DNA from: Paraniabella ginsengisoli
GTDB taxonomy: Bacteria; Bacteroidota; Bacteroidia; Chitinophagales; Chitinophagaceae
Assembly (NCBI RefSeq): GCF_022513635.1
Contig: NZ_JAKWBL010000004.1
Location: 186,001 to 250,000, forward strand
Reading direction: 5' to 3'
DNA: 64,000 nt
In this document: piece after piece, positions 16,443 through 29,200 of the stretch
Numbering within the stretch: position 1 is the stretch's first letter
Layout: the number at the start of each line of letters is the position of its first letter
The notes under the pieces: generated by a model
Databases searched by the model: none
What the model was told of the DNA's origin: nothing
What the model saw: the letters and a program-made list of their open reading frames with translations, nothing else
Position numbers and translations under genes: made by a program

Positions 16443-19290
16443 ATGCCCAAGGATACTTCCATAAAATCAGTTTTGATTATCGGCTCCGGCCCTATTATTA
16501 TCGGACAAGCTTGTGAATTTGACTACTCTGGTACACAAGCTGCCCGCAGTTTACGCGAAGAAGGTATTAAAGTAATACTGATCAACAGCAACCCCGCCAC
16601 CATTATGACCGACCCCATGATGGCAGACCGGGTTTACCTGCTTCCGCTTACAGTAGAAAGTATTGAACAAATTTTGCAGGAAAATCAGATAGATGCAGTG
16701 CTGCCAACGATGGGCGGACAAACTGCGTTGAACCTTGCCAAAGAAGCAGAAGAGCTTGGTATTTGGAAACAATACAATGTGCGTCTGATTGGTGTGGATA
16801 TAAAGGCAATTGACAAAGCCGAAGACCGCGAAAAATTCCGTCAATGGATGATACAATTAGGAGTACCTGTGGCAACAGCCAAAACAGCGAACTCCTTTTT
16901 AGAAGGAAAAGAATTCGCTCAGGAAATCGGTTTTCCATTGGTGATCCGTCCTTCGTTTACACTAGGCGGAACAGGCGGCGGTTTTGTACATGATAAAGAT
17001 GAACTGGATGAAGCGCTAAACCGTGGCTTAAAGGCATCTCCAATACACGAAGTTTTGGTAGAACAGGCGGTTTTAGGTTGGAAAGAATTTGAGTTGGAAC
17101 TGCTGCGCGATAATGCCGATAATGTTTGTATTATTTGTACAGTAGAAAACTTTGACCCGATGGGCGTGCATACCGGAGACAGTATTACTGTGGCGCCGGC
17201 AATGACTTTAAGCGATACAGGCATGCAGTTGATGCGTAATACCGCGATTATGATGATGCGCGACCTGGGCAATTTCGCCGGAGGGTGTAACGTGCAATTT
17301 TCGATGAATCCTGCAACTGAAGAAATCATCGCGATTGAAATTAATCCACGCGTAAGTCGTTCTTCTGCATTGGCTTCCAAAGCAACTGGTTATCCCATTG
17401 CAAAAATCGCCGCCAAACTGGCCATCGGTTATAATCTGGATGAATTAGAAAATCAAATTACAAAAACAACATCGGCATATTTTGAACCGGCGCTGGATTA
17501 TGTAATTGTAAAAATACCACGTTGGAATTTCGACAAGTTTAAAGGCGCCAACGACACGCTTGGCCTGCAAATGAAAAGTGTGGGCGAGGTAATGGCCATT
17601 GGCCGCAGCTTTAACGAGGCGGTACAAAAGGCTTGTCAGAGTCTTGAAAACAATGCGATCGGTTTGGGTTATTACGGCAAAAGCCTGATGCACGCAGAAG
17701 AATTGCAGGAATATATCAAAACACCGAAATGGGACAGGATATTCAGAATTAAAGATGCGTTGATGGCAGGCATTTCTGTAAGCACCATTTCTAAAGCTAC
17801 CAATGGTATCGACAGATGGTTCTTATCTGAAATTCAGAAAATATGCGTGATTGAAAAAAACTGAGCGAACTGAATTTGGATGATCTGACTACTGAAATGA
17901 TTCGCGAAGCAAAGGTGAACGGCTTTAGTGATGCACAGATTGCAACACTTATTGGTGCAGAAGAAGACGAAGTGTATGCAAAACGTAAATCACTCGGCAT
18001 TAACCGTGTTTACAAAATGGTGGATACATGCAGTGCAGAGTTTGAAGCTAAAACACCTTATTTCTATAGTACTTTTGACAGTCCGAGTTTAAAATTAGGT
18101 GGCGATGGTTTAACCCACAACGAATCGAAATTAACCGACAAGAAAAAATAATTGTTTTAGGAAGTGGCCCTAACCGTATTGGGCAAGGCATTGAGTTTGA
18201 CTACTGCTGTGTACACGGATTGCTGGCGATAAAAGAAGCAGGGTATGAGGCCATCATGCTGAACTGTAACCCCGAAACGGTAAGTACAGATTTCGACATG
18301 GCAGACAAGTTATATTTTGAGCCGGTTTATTGGGAGCATGTTCGCGAATTAATAGAGTACGAAAAACCAGCAGGAGTTATCGTTCAGTTGGGTGGGCAAA
18401 CAGCGTTGAAGCTGGCTGAAAAGATCAAAGACATGGGCGTTGAAATCATTGGCACTTCTTTCGATAGCATGGATATTGCAGAAGATCGTGGCCGTTTTAG
18501 CGACATGCTGAAAGACCTGGGAATTCCTTACCCCGAGTATGGAACCGCGTGGACCGTGGATGAAGCTATTGAAGTTGCCAATCGTGTTGGCTATCCCGTA
18601 TTGGTTCGTCCTTCATACGTTTTAGGCGGACAAAGAATGCGTATTGTAATTAACGATGAAGAAGTAGAAAAAGCAGTTGTAAGTTTATTGAAACATATTC
18701 CAGGAAATAAAATATTGATCGATCATTTTCTGGATCGTTGCCAGGAAGCTGAAGTAGATGCGATTTTTGACGGCGAAAACTTTCATGTAATGGGCGTGAT
18801 GGAACATATTGAACCGGCAGGTATTCATAGCGGCGATAGCCATGCCATGCTTCCGGCTTTTAACCTTACGCCGATGGAAGTGACAACAATGGAGCATTAC
18901 GCGGAAAAAATTGCAAGAGCTTTAAACATTAAAGGCTTAATCAATATTCAATTTGCTATTAAAGATGGAAATGTATTCGTAATAGAAGCTAATCCGCGCG
19001 CATCGCGTACTACGCCGTTTATTGCAAAAGCATATCAAATTCCTTATCTGAACATTGCTACTAAAGTAATGTTGGGTGCTAATAAACTTACTGATTTCAA
19101 ATTTGAGAAAAATCTAAAAGGATTTGCTATAAAAGAACCTGTATTTAGTTTTGATAAGTTTCCGAATGTAAATAAAGAGCTTGGGCCGGAAATGAAAAGC
19201 ACCGGCGAAGCGATCCGTTTTATTAAAGATTTAAAAGATCCTTATTTCAGACAGTTGTATAAAGATAGAAGCATGTTTTTGAGTAAATAG
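16443..19290 (+). CDS. carB: Carbamoyl-phosphate synthase large subunit (two frameshifts)
   Basis: Makes carbamoyl phosphate from bicarbonate, glutamine-derived ammonia and two ATP for pyrimidines and arginine. Two tandem ATP-grasp halves are visible. The first starts [21 protein letters not shown] and contains [12 protein letters not shown] and [20 protein letters not shown]. The second starts [18 protein letters not shown] and contains [11 protein letters not shown] and [12 protein letters not shown]. The frame breaks in an A run near 17862 (VIEKN versus [13 protein letters not shown]) and again in AAAAAA near 18147 (TDKKK versus [12 protein letters not shown]). Restored length is about 950 residues. 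It ends soon after [14 protein letters not shown], so the C-terminal MGS-type allosteric domain of the 1070-residue enzymes is absent. No carA is adjacent. Confidence 0.95.
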
Positions 19291-19310
19291 ATTTTAGTAC
19301 TTAGATATTG

Positions 19311-19335
19311 AAGCCGGCGTAAGTCGGCTTTTTTG
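19311..19335 (+). terminator. Terminator after carB
   Basis: AGCCG - GCGTAAGT - CGGCT followed by TTTTTT; 21 bases after the carB stop. Confidence 0.75.
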
Positions 19336-19371
19336 TATTTAGTATACCCTTCCAAATCCTATCTTCGCCTT

Positions 19372-19878
19372 ATGGCTTTACACAACGATTTTGTGATACT
19401 GGTAGATGAGAATGACAATGCTAAAGGTACCATGGAAAAAATGGAGGCCCATCAAAAAGGTTTATTGCATCGCGCCTTTTCTGTGTTGCTGTTTAATGAT
19501 AAAAAAGAATGGTTGTTACAACAACGTGCTCTGGACAAATATCATTGCGGCGGATTGTGGACGAATACTTGTTGCAGCCACCCTTTCCCGGACGAAGATA
19601 TTTTACATGCTGCTAAAAGACGATTAAAAGAAGAAATGGGCATCGAAGGCGAACTTGATAAAGCCTTTGACTTTATTTACAAAGCATCTTTTAAAAACGG
19701 CCTTACAGAACATGAGTTTGACCATGTTTTTATTGGTCAATTTTCTGATACTCCAAATATCAACACACAAGAAGTAGCAGATTGGAAATATATTTCTTTA
19801 TCAGATCTTAAAGAAGACCTGCAACTACACCCCGAAAAATACACACCCTGGTTTAAAATTATAATAGACAAGATGTAG
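19372..19878 (+). CDS. idi: Isopentenyl-diphosphate delta-isomerase, type I
   Basis: Interconverts isopentenyl and dimethylallyl diphosphate for isoprenoid synthesis. I chose ATG 19372 (MALHNDFVILVDENDN), which gives 168 residues, the normal length; the frame is open further upstream only into the carB terminator. The Nudix-type fold shows active-site Cys67 in WTNTCCSHP, the metal His/Glu residues in this region, the Nudix-like AAKRRLKEEMGI, and EHEFDHVFIGQF with the catalytic Glu. It is monocistronic and intact. A possible -7 box TATCTTCG lies directly before the start. Confidence 0.95.
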   Translation: MALHNDFVILVDENDNAKGTMEKMEAHQKGLLHRAFSVLLFNDKKEWLLQQRALDKYHCGGLWTNTCCSHPFPDEDILHAAKRRLKEEMGIEGELDKAFDFIYKASFKNGLTEHEFDHVFIGQFSDTPNINTQEVADWKYISLSDLKEDLQLHPEKYTPWFKIIIDKM

Positions 19879-19901
19879 GTTGATACTACATCATAAAATG
19901 T

Positions 19902-20594
19902 TTAAAAACCATTTGCCAATAAGCCGCCAATGATTGGCCCTACCACTGGTATCCAGCTGTAAGCCCAGTCGCTGCTACCTTTTTTCCCAATAGGTAAAAT
20001 GGCGTGCATAATTCTTGGGCCTAAATCTCTGACCGGATTGATGGCATACCCCGTTGGCCCACCAAGACTTAAACCAATAGCCAAAACAATAAATGCTACC
20101 GGCAATGCATCTAATGCACCCAGGCTATTTGCTGGCGCTATGATAAACAGCACCGCGAAAATTAAAACGAATGCGCCAATAGCTTCGGTTATTAAATTAT
20201 GTACGGTACTTCTGATGGCCGGGCCGGTGCTAAATGTTGCCAACTTTGCTGCAGTATCTTCTGTTTGCGCATAATGTTGTTTATAACTAAGCCAAACCAG
20301 CAAAGAACCCAGCATAGCTCCCAGCAGTTGTCCGCCAATGTAAGATGGGATTATACTTGCTTCAATTTTTCCTAAATAGGCCAAAGCCAGTGTCACAGCG
20401 GGGTTTAAATGTGCACCACTTGCTTTTGAAGAAATAAATACGCCAACAAAAACAGCCATTGCCCATCCAAATGTAATAACGATCCAGCCACTATTATTTC
20501 CCTTTGTTTTGTTTAAAACAACATTGGCCACCACGCCATTTCCTAATAAAATAAGAATAGCGGTACCTACCAGTTCGCTTGTAAAGATGTTCAT
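19902..20594 (-). CDS. glpF: Glycerol facilitator / aquaporin family protein
   Basis: A 230-residue MIP-family channel for glycerol entry across the inner membrane. Six membrane helices and the two half-helix motifs can be read. The first is canonical (GAHLNPAVTLAL, about residue 62). The second is INPVRDLGPR, with Val instead of the usual Ala but with the glycerol-selectivity Asp-x-x-Pro-Arg (RDLGPR) typical of GlpF rather than water-only aquaporins. The loop between helices 3 and 4 is long. It is directly downstream of glpK (40 bases) on the same strand, so glpK-glpF are co-transcribed. It is intact. Confidence 0.92.
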   Translation of the reverse strand: MNIFTSELVGTAILILLGNGVVANVVLNKTKGNNSGWIVITFGWAMAVFVGVFISSKASGAHLNPAVTLALAYLGKIEASIIPSYIGGQLLGAMLGSLLVWLSYKQHYAQTEDTAAKLATFSTGPAIRSTVHNLITEAIGAFVLIFAVLFIIAPANSLGALDALPVAFIVLAIGLSLGGPTGYAINPVRDLGPRIMHAILPIGKKGSSDWAYSWIPVVGPIIGGLLANGF

Positions 20595-20634
20595 TTGAAA
20601 GTACTTTTAAAAGTTAATAAGTTGACAAGGAGCT

Positions 20635-22126
<1,492 letters not shown>

Positions 22127-22159
22127 AGCGAATCGTTTATAATATTTATTGAACCAGCG

Positions 22160-22196
22160 GCACTGCTTATGGCATCGCAATTGCTACGCTCAGTTC
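22160..22196. repeat. Intergenic interspersed repeat (partial copy)
   Basis: ATGGCATCGCAATTGCTACG and CTCAG share TTGCTACGCTCAG with the spacer after rpoN (about 9667-9680) and resemble the copy at 35412. It is located just upstream of glpK. Confidence 0.4.
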
Positions 22197-22240
22197 AGGG
22201 TTCCGTTCATTGATGAGCAATTAACAGCCTAAGATAAAAC

Positions 22241-22295
22241 TTACAACCGAAAAAACAAATCCGGACAATCTGTAATTACGCCATCAATTTCATTC
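22241..22295 (-). pseudogene. C-terminal scar of a glycerophosphodiester phosphodiesterase
   Basis: A short stretch ending at a TAA (22241-22243) translates to NEIDGVITDCPDLFFRL, which is the typical C-terminal end of GlpQ/GDPD enzymes (IDGVITDxPD motif). An in-frame stop occurs about three codons before it, and nothing else recognisable from the gene remains up to 22377. It lies exactly between glpK and the exported protein of the glycerol locus, so it is probably the remnant of a deleted gdpD. The match is short, so identity rests on a single motif plus context. Confidence 0.5.
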
Positions 22296-22377
22296 TCTTA
22301 TTTTTTTATCTCCAGCAATTCGCTGAGTGACACGAGAGTTATTTTCATATAATTGTTATGCCTCGTGTTGCTAATCT

Positions 22378-22857
22378 TTATAATACGTGATATTCATCAC
22401 TGGGATTAAGAGTGTATGAAGTAACTACAGGAGGGGCAACTAAAACCCAATTACCGCTGCCATCTTTGTAGTAATGGCTTCTACTTAATGTGGCATCATA
22501 GAGAATGAAGTTCTCTGTTTCTTCAATAGTGGTTATTAGCGGTTCCGATTCTCCGGTTATACTTATACTTGCAGAGACATATGCGGGATTTCCAAATTGT
22601 TGCATTGTCGCATCAGTATAAAAGTGTAAAACAATGTCCCCTCTTGTTTCTACAATCTTCTGTTCAGTATCCTCTTCTACAACAACGTTATGGCTATTCA
22701 AAATATTTAGCTTTAGGTATGGTATTGTGAAGTATTTAAACCCTTTTGTAGATAAACTACAATAATTGTAAGTAGGTTCATTAGCCTTTAGCGGTAAGGC
22801 GTTGACTCCAATAAGAATAAACACAAAAAGTGAGAAGCAAATATTTTTCGATTTCAT
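22378..22857 (-). CDS. Exported hypothetical protein of the glycerol locus
   Basis: A 159-residue protein with a clear signal peptide (ICFSLFVFILIGVNALPLKA). The mature part is beta-strand-rich with alternating polar and hydrophobic residues (YFTIPYLKLNILNSHNVVVE; DIVLHFYTDATMQQFGNP; YVSASISITGESEPLITTIE) and ends SYTLNPSDEYHVL. There is no lipobox and no transmembrane segment after the signal. I do not recognise a family. It lies 36 bases downstream of the DUF5689 lipoprotein, same strand, so it probably belongs to the same SusCD-DUF5689 transcript and acts in the periplasm or at the surface. Confidence 0.7.
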   Translation of the reverse strand: MKSKNICFSLFVFILIGVNALPLKANEPTYNYCSLSTKGFKYFTIPYLKLNILNSHNVVVEEDTEQKIVETRGDIVLHFYTDATMQQFGNPAYVSASISITGESEPLITTIEETENFILYDATLSRSHYYKDGSGNWVLVAPPVVTSYTLNPSDEYHVL

Positions 22858-22893
22858 TTAAAAAAATTTTTTAAGTTAAAAATCAGGTTAATA

Positions 22894-24519
22894 CTATTCC
22901 TCCAGTCTGGTAACATCTTCTCCGGTTTCTATTTCACTCCATGTAGATGTCTTTTCCAAGTCTATATACTTTGTCTCAGAACGTGCTTTAGTCCATCTGC
23001 CTAATGTTACATTATATACACCACCCAACATATCAAAATATCCTAAGTCTGCTGTATAATATGGGACACATTTAGTGTTAATACCAAGAACTCCTGTCGT
23101 CATTCTGATAAATGGTTGCGCCTCAAGATTATCAGGATTAACCGCATCGTACCAATCATTTGTAGTAATTCTGTACCCTAATGCCGCTGTTTTATCGGTA
23201 GCGGCCTGATATAGAGATCCTCCTGTTCCTTTTGTATTCACAAAAACCACATCTGCCGGAATGGATTCTTTGGTTATGCTTGTGCTTTTAAATATGGCTA
23301 CGCCGCATGGATTACCTGAATTTGCAAAGGGTCCGGACGGCGTGCTTGTAGCAGACCCAAAAGCAGACGGAATTACCAGTCCTCCATCTCCTGTGTTAAA
23401 ATACCCTTTTGTTGTAATAAACTGTTTTCCATACCAGTTGTCTCCCGTATAAGGCGTAGATCCTGACCCGTTGATCATTTTAGCAGTTCCGCCAAAATAA
23501 AAGAATTGTCCTTTTTTAGCAACACCGGAAGTTATATTCCACTTAATAGTACGCTGGCCTCCGGTAGCCCATCCGTTTGCCGGAGCGCCCAAAGGTGTAG
23601 CAGCGCCTGCATTATTGGTAAATACAATACAATAAGGGGTTACGGAAAAATCTATGTCGTCGCCAGTTGCCATCAATTGCACGTACTCGTAGTTGCCATC
23701 ACCGCCTTGCGGGTCACGCTGCAAACCTGTAATAATAAGCGGTTGAGCCAAAGAAATGTTTCCCATAGAAATTAAATCACTTTTAATTCTGGGTCTTATT
23801 TGTGCGGTTAACTTACCTACTGCATCTACGGCATTAAAAGTAATGCCTTTGTAAACGGCCAAACCAGGAATTGGATCATTAGCAAAATCGGCATCAGGGT
23901 CTGTAACCAGGCGTATCGTAGCGAACCCATCATTCACATATTCTCCGTCTTTCATTACAGTGCCAGTTTGTGGCACAGGCGTAAATCCTGCTTTTGTAAT
24001 CATTACAAAAATGCTTTCGTAAATATCAGGGTTGGCTGTAATGATGCCTGCATCTATTTTTGTAACTGTTACATCGTTACCCGAAGAGGTTTTAACTACA
24101 TCGTTAGCAGCCGCTACTCCGGTAATTTGTAAAATGCCGTCTTTGCGGGTAATGGTGGCACCTTCTATTTTTATTTTTACAGAATCGCCAGGATGGTATT
24201 TAGCAGCATCAGCTCCAATATTTACGCAAATGCCCCTAAGCCAATTATTACGGCGATTGTCTTGCACAACCAATAAGCCTTCAGGCAGGTTGCCTCCATC
24301 GTGGTCTGAAGTTACCACTGCATATAAGGAAGTAGCCCCGGCTAACGTTTCTTTAGTTAGCTGTACATCTTGCCCTTTATATATGTTTCTAACATCAAAT
24401 ATTGCAATGTAATCGTAGGGTACACCTCCGGGATAGTTGCCAAAGCCATCTTTTTTACAACTGCCTAAAGCCAAAAGCAGTAGGGCTATAAGAAGGCTGT
24501 TTAAAATATTGTTTTTCAT
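22894..24519 (-). CDS. DUF5689 domain lipoprotein
   Basis: A 541-residue lipoprotein with lipobox at Cys21 (LGSC). The N-terminal third (about residues 40-260) fits DUF5689, an OB-fold-like domain common in Bacteroidetes surface proteins: IAIFDVRNIYKGQDVQLTKE, LYAVVTSDHDGGNLPEGLLV, VQDNRRNNWLRGICVNIGAD, GDSVKIKIEGATITRKDG. The C-terminal half (about 265-541) is a beta-rich region of unknown family with repeated GG turns. Such lipoproteins usually follow SusCD pairs and are thought to sit at the surface as accessory ligand-binding proteins. There are 148 bases between it and the SusD-like gene, including a GCGGC-TGC-GCCGC palindrome at 24537-24549. It is intact. Confidence 0.82.
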   Translation of the reverse strand: MKNNILNSLLIALLLLALGSCKKDGFGNYPGGVPYDYIAIFDVRNIYKGQDVQLTKETLAGATSLYAVVTSDHDGGNLPEGLLVVQDNRRNNWLRGICVNIGADAAKYHPGDSVKIKIEGATITRKDGILQITGVAAANDVVKTSSGNDVTVTKIDAGIITANPDIYESIFVMITKAGFTPVPQTGTVMKDGEYVNDGFATIRLVTDPDADFANDPIPGLAVYKGITFNAVDAVGKLTAQIRPRIKSDLISMGNISLAQPLIITGLQRDPQGGDGNYEYVQLMATGDDIDFSVTPYCIVFTNNAGAATPLGAPANGWATGGQRTIKWNITSGVAKKGQFFYFGGTAKMINGSGSTPYTGDNWYGKQFITTKGYFNTGDGGLVIPSAFGSATSTPSGPFANSGNPCGVAIFKSTSITKESIPADVVFVNTKGTGGSLYQAATDKTAALGYRITTNDWYDAVNPDNLEAQPFIRMTTGVLGINTKCVPYYTADLGYFDMLGGVYNVTLGRWTKARSETKYIDLEKTSTWSEIETGEDVTRLEE

Positions 24520-24667
24520 TCGTATATTTTTTGTTTGCGGCTGCGCCGCGATTTTTTATGGCCGAATGGAACGCCGCATATACATTCCCTTACGTGGAAA
24601 AAATTACCATGGGCGTTTCATCTATCTGTTTTTATCGTTTATCTAATAAGGCTTTTAATGAAATGGA

Positions 24668-26249
24668 TTATGGCTTTTGCCACCAAACCTGTGTAGCAAT
24701 ATTGTCGGGCCCTTGCGATGCAACTGCCTCTTTGTAGTAAGTGGGATTGGTAGATTGTACTTCTACCGGATAGTTCAATCTTGCAGGCATCACACCATTG
24801 TTTCTTAAACCAGGGCCTTTAGGCAGAATTGGATGTCCGGTACGGCGATATTCAATCCACTGTTGCATATCGCACCATAACAAAGCATAATATTTTTGCA
24901 GCAAAATGAGATCCATTTTTTCGTCGAAAGAAAGATGAGGCAGGTATGATATATCTGCATCTCCTAAAAAACCGCCCCGTTAATTCCGCCGCTAGTAAGC
25001 AGCGCCGCAGTAAATGAAGTAGGCAACCACATTTGCATATAAGCCAACACGCCATTATTGTAATATACCGAATCGGCTCCGTCAATCCAGTCTTTTAGCG
25101 CTGCTTCGGCAAGCATAAACTGCACTTCGGAATAGTTTAACATTTGGCCGGTAAGCGGTTCCGTTTGCATATTGGTTCTGGGAGTGGTAACCTGGTTTGA
25201 TGTATTCTGATCGCTGCTAAAAAATAAGATGATTTTGTAACATCCTGGCCAGGTGCGTAACCGCTGGGTACACCAGACCAGGCATTAGAACCTTGGGCAA
25301 TACCCCAGCGGTTGATGCTATTGGTTCCGTGTGGGGCATTAGTTTGAATAAGAGGGGAGTTCCAATTGCGCAAATTGCCTATAAAAAACTCGCCTAAACC
25401 CGGTGAACGGAAATCTTGCACACGAACGTTATTAAACGGAGAAGACATGGGCTCTGCTGCTACTGCACTGCCCGACCAGCGTAAAATTGCAGATTCGTTA
25501 TTATCAGAAATAATAGGATATTGTACAGGATTATTTACAATATTTTGAAATTTGGAAATAACAGTTGCTGAAACTTCGCTTTTACCCGATAAGCGCAACA
25601 ACAAACGTAAATATAAGGAGTTACCAAATTTACGCCATTTGGCTACATCGCCTTTAAACACTGGGTCGGAATTACTTGTAATGGCATCGGTACTTTGCGC
25701 CAAAATACTATTTGCAATCTCAAGGCTATCGTAAATAGCCATATAAATATCCTTTTGTTTGTCGAACTTAGGGCGGCGATTTGCACCATCTTCGAGCCGG
25801 CCCAGGTTGGATTCCGAATAAGGTATATCGCCATAAGTATCTGTAAGTATAGAGTACACCCAGGATTGCAGAATTAAAGAAACACCCTTGTAGCTATCAT
25901 TTTTATACCTGCTGCTTGTGTCGGCAATACTATATATATTTTTAAGATTGGTAAGTTCCAGGTATAGGTTGTTCCAAGGTTGAGTACCCCAGGTAGTGCG
26001 AATATCGTAACGAAAAACTTTACCATCGCCATCACCAATATTTACTGTAACCTGCATTAGTTCGTTGTTAAAAGTGCGGTTGCGCGACATATTGATGTCT
26101 AAAATACTGGCAAGCGCTGGTGCAAATAATTGCTCGGGGCTTACCTCCGGTACAAGATTGGGGTTTGTATTAATCTCGTCATATCTTTTGGTACAGGATT
26201 GCAGCATAAATGCCAGCAATAATGTTCCCAATAATATATTCTTTATCAT
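24668..26249 (-). CDS. SusD/RagB-like lipoprotein (SusD-like_2 type, frameshifted)
   Basis: Outer-membrane lid lipoprotein partner of the SusC protein upstream. Lipobox at Cys19 (MLQSC), then the family start TKRYDEINTNPNLVPEVSPE. The SusD-like_2 (PF12771) pattern is clear: YNNLYLELTNLKNI-like helix, LILQSWVYSILTDTYGDIPYSE (about residues 127-148), and in the restored C-terminus YSEVQFMLAEAALKDWI, MQQWIEYRRTGHPILPKG and MPARLNYPVE. Frame breaks occur near 25225 (AAAAAA), near 24975 (CCCC) and probably near 24905. The C-terminal frame ends QVWWQKP at 24668. Restored length is about 527 residues. It lies 18 bases downstream of the SusC gene. Confidence 0.9.
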
Positions 26250-26267
26250 GCTAGGTATTTTAATGTT

Positions 26268-29200
26268 TTAGAACGTAATAATTAGATTGGCGCCCATAGT
26301 ACGTGTAGAAGGGAACTGAGCTATTTCAAAACCCTGGTTAATATCGGTTCCGCTCAAAGTACCAAATTCAGGGTCGAACATGGGCCATGGAGACCAGATG
26401 AATAAATTTCTACCATATATACCCAACGTTATTTTATCAATCCTGTATTTTTTTAGATACGCAGCAGGAATAGTGTAATCTATACGCGCCTCTCTAAATT
26501 TGATAAAGTCTGTACTGAATGAGCTTCCTTCCGCATTATCTACCCCCATCATAGAGCGATAGTATTCATCTATATCGGTGGCTACAACATCATTTTTTCT
26601 ATATCCGGTTACCTGGCCGCTGGCATCTAAAACTTCTAATACACCATTACCAATAATGCCGTTGTAACGACCAGGCACAGTTACCTGAAGTTTACCCTGC
26701 TCTACCATTTTATAGTGCATTAAAGAATGCCCTACGGCTCCCCATTGCCCATCAAACAGTGTAGAGAGTCTAAAATTTTTGAATGTAAACGCATTTTGTA
26801 TGCTCAATTTTCCAATGGGCATAGTGTTGCCTATGAACACAACCTCTTCAGTAATTTTTGCATTACCAGTGGCCGGATCAAACACCACCTGGCCGTCCGG
26901 CGACCGTACAAAACCACGACCGTACATATCGCCCATGCTACCACCAACTTTTGCTACAATTTGGCCACTACCTACAGCTCCGGTTCTTAACACAACAGAT
27001 GAATCAGGTATATCAATAATTTTGTTTTTGTTAGTAGAATAGGTAACATTTATATCCCACTTAAACCCGCCTGCCTTTTTTGCCTTTACAGGTGTACCGT
27101 TCATGGCTACTTCCAAACCCACGTTGCGAACTGTTCCTGCATTAATAATTTCGCCGCTATAACCCGAAGAACGGTCTATGATGGACTGCAATATTTGGTC
27201 TTTAGTGTTGCCCATATATGCTGCAATATCGAAGCCAAAACGACGTTTAAACATTTGCATTTCGGCGCCTACTTCGTAACTTGTGGTTCGCAGCGGTTTT
27301 AAATCTGGCTTTACCAAAACCGATGGGGCAGCATAGTAATTACCATTGCCATACGCATCATAGACAGGAAGAGGTCCATATCCATAAGAAGTACGATAAG
27401 GTACAGTACCTCCGCTACCCACATTAGAATAAGAGGCTCTTAATTTTGCATAGTTGATACTTGAAGGAAGTTTGACAGCATCTGATAAGATATAGCTAAT
27501 GTTTAAAGACGGATAGGTGAAACCAACCGAGTTGTTTCTGTAAGGATTGGCAAGCGTACTTGTCCAGTCTCTACGAGCCGAAAGTTCGATAAAGAAATAA
27601 TTTTTATACGCTGCATTAATTATTCCGTACAAACTACTGTACTCAAACCTGCTTTTGTATGGGAATGATTGCACTGCTGTTTCTGCACTATCAAGGGAAT
27701 AAGCTCCGGGAGATTTAAGCCCATCTGCCCTTAAATCTTCTCTATTATACCTGTTTTGTGTGATACTTCCACCAAGTGTTCCTTTTAAACTCCAGTTGTC
27801 GTTAATGCTTTTTTATAGCCTAGCAAGAAGTCTGAAGTATATTCCTGAGAGGCAATGTCCTGTATGCGGTAGCTACCGTGTACCATTTTAGCTCCCGCGT
27901 CCCAAGGGCGTTTTTGCGAACGGTCGTCCTTGGTATAATCAGCCGATTGCCTTGCCATCAGGCTTAAATCTTTTGTAAAATCATACGTTATCTGTACGTT
28001 TCCAGTGAAGTTATCCCTATCATAAGCGTTCAAAAACTCGTAAGCAACAGCATAAGGATTTTCTGGATAGGTAGAATAGGGATAAAATATTTTCTGTCCT
28101 TCTTGTCCCTTTATCCAATAATCTCTTAGCCAATCAATATCGCCATTGGGCTGCCAGAAAATATACCAATACATAATAGACTGGTTACCATAACCGGCGC
28201 CGGGAATGTTGTCGCTGGATTTATTGGTATAGCCGCCTTTTACCGAAACTCTAAGTTTGTCAGTAATTTTTGTATCGCTAGAAAGTGCAAAACTATTGCG
28301 TTTATAACCTGTGTTTGGCGTAATCCAGGTATTTTTTACATTGGTGTAAGACATTCTAAAGTTTGTTTTTTCCCAACTTCGCGCCAATGTTACAGAGTTT
28401 GTATAAGTTTGTCCATCTTGAAAATAACCATTAACGCCATTTTTTCCGGAATAAGGGCGCCAAAGCGTAGCATTTACAGCATCTCTTGTTTGTGATCCCG
28501 AACTATATTGATTTGTCAAATATTGCCCTTCGAACTTTGGGCCATACGCAGATGAAGAACCAGTGTTCGTTAATAAATCTGCCTGACCATCTAAGCCTAT
28601 GCCATATTCATACTGCAAATCGGGCCAGCGATTTACCTGCTCTAAAGCATAGTTTGAGTTTACGGATATTTTCCATTTCTTATTTTTGTTAGCACCAGAT
28701 TTTGTGGTAATTATAACTGCACCATTAGCGCCACGAGCGCCATATAAAAGCCGCAGCGCCAGGCCCTTTCAGCACGGTTACAGATTCAATATCTTCGGGG
28801 TTTATGTCGTTCATTGCGCTGCCGTAATCGGCAGGCATATTATCGCTACCCACACCATAAGCAACGTCGCTGCTGTTTGCAGAACGACGGGCACTACCAT
28901 TGTTAATTACAACACCATCTACAACTATCAATGCTTCATTTTCGCCGGTAAGGTTGTTTTCGCCTCTAAGTATAATTTTACTTGAACCATCAGGCCCACT
29001 GTTAGAACGAATCAGATTCAAACCTGCTACTTTGCCGGAAAGTGCATCTGTCCAGTTGTTGGACAATGCATTGGTTAAATCTTCATTCTCTAAAGTAGTG
29101 ATAGCATAACCCAGCTCTCTGGGCTTCCTCTTAATACCCAAGGCTGTGCTTACCTGCACATTTTCCAATTCGCCTTCGCCAGGTGCCAACTCAATGTCAA

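Noticed and set aside
19311..19372. Upstream start for idi at 19333
   Set aside because: The extra residues come from the carB terminator region; the Met at 19372 matches the family start and length.
24520..24667. Terminator between the SusD-like and DUF5689 genes
   Set aside because: The GCGGC-TGC-GCCGC palindrome at 24537-24549 lacks a proper T tract on the minus strand, so co-transcription remains more likely.
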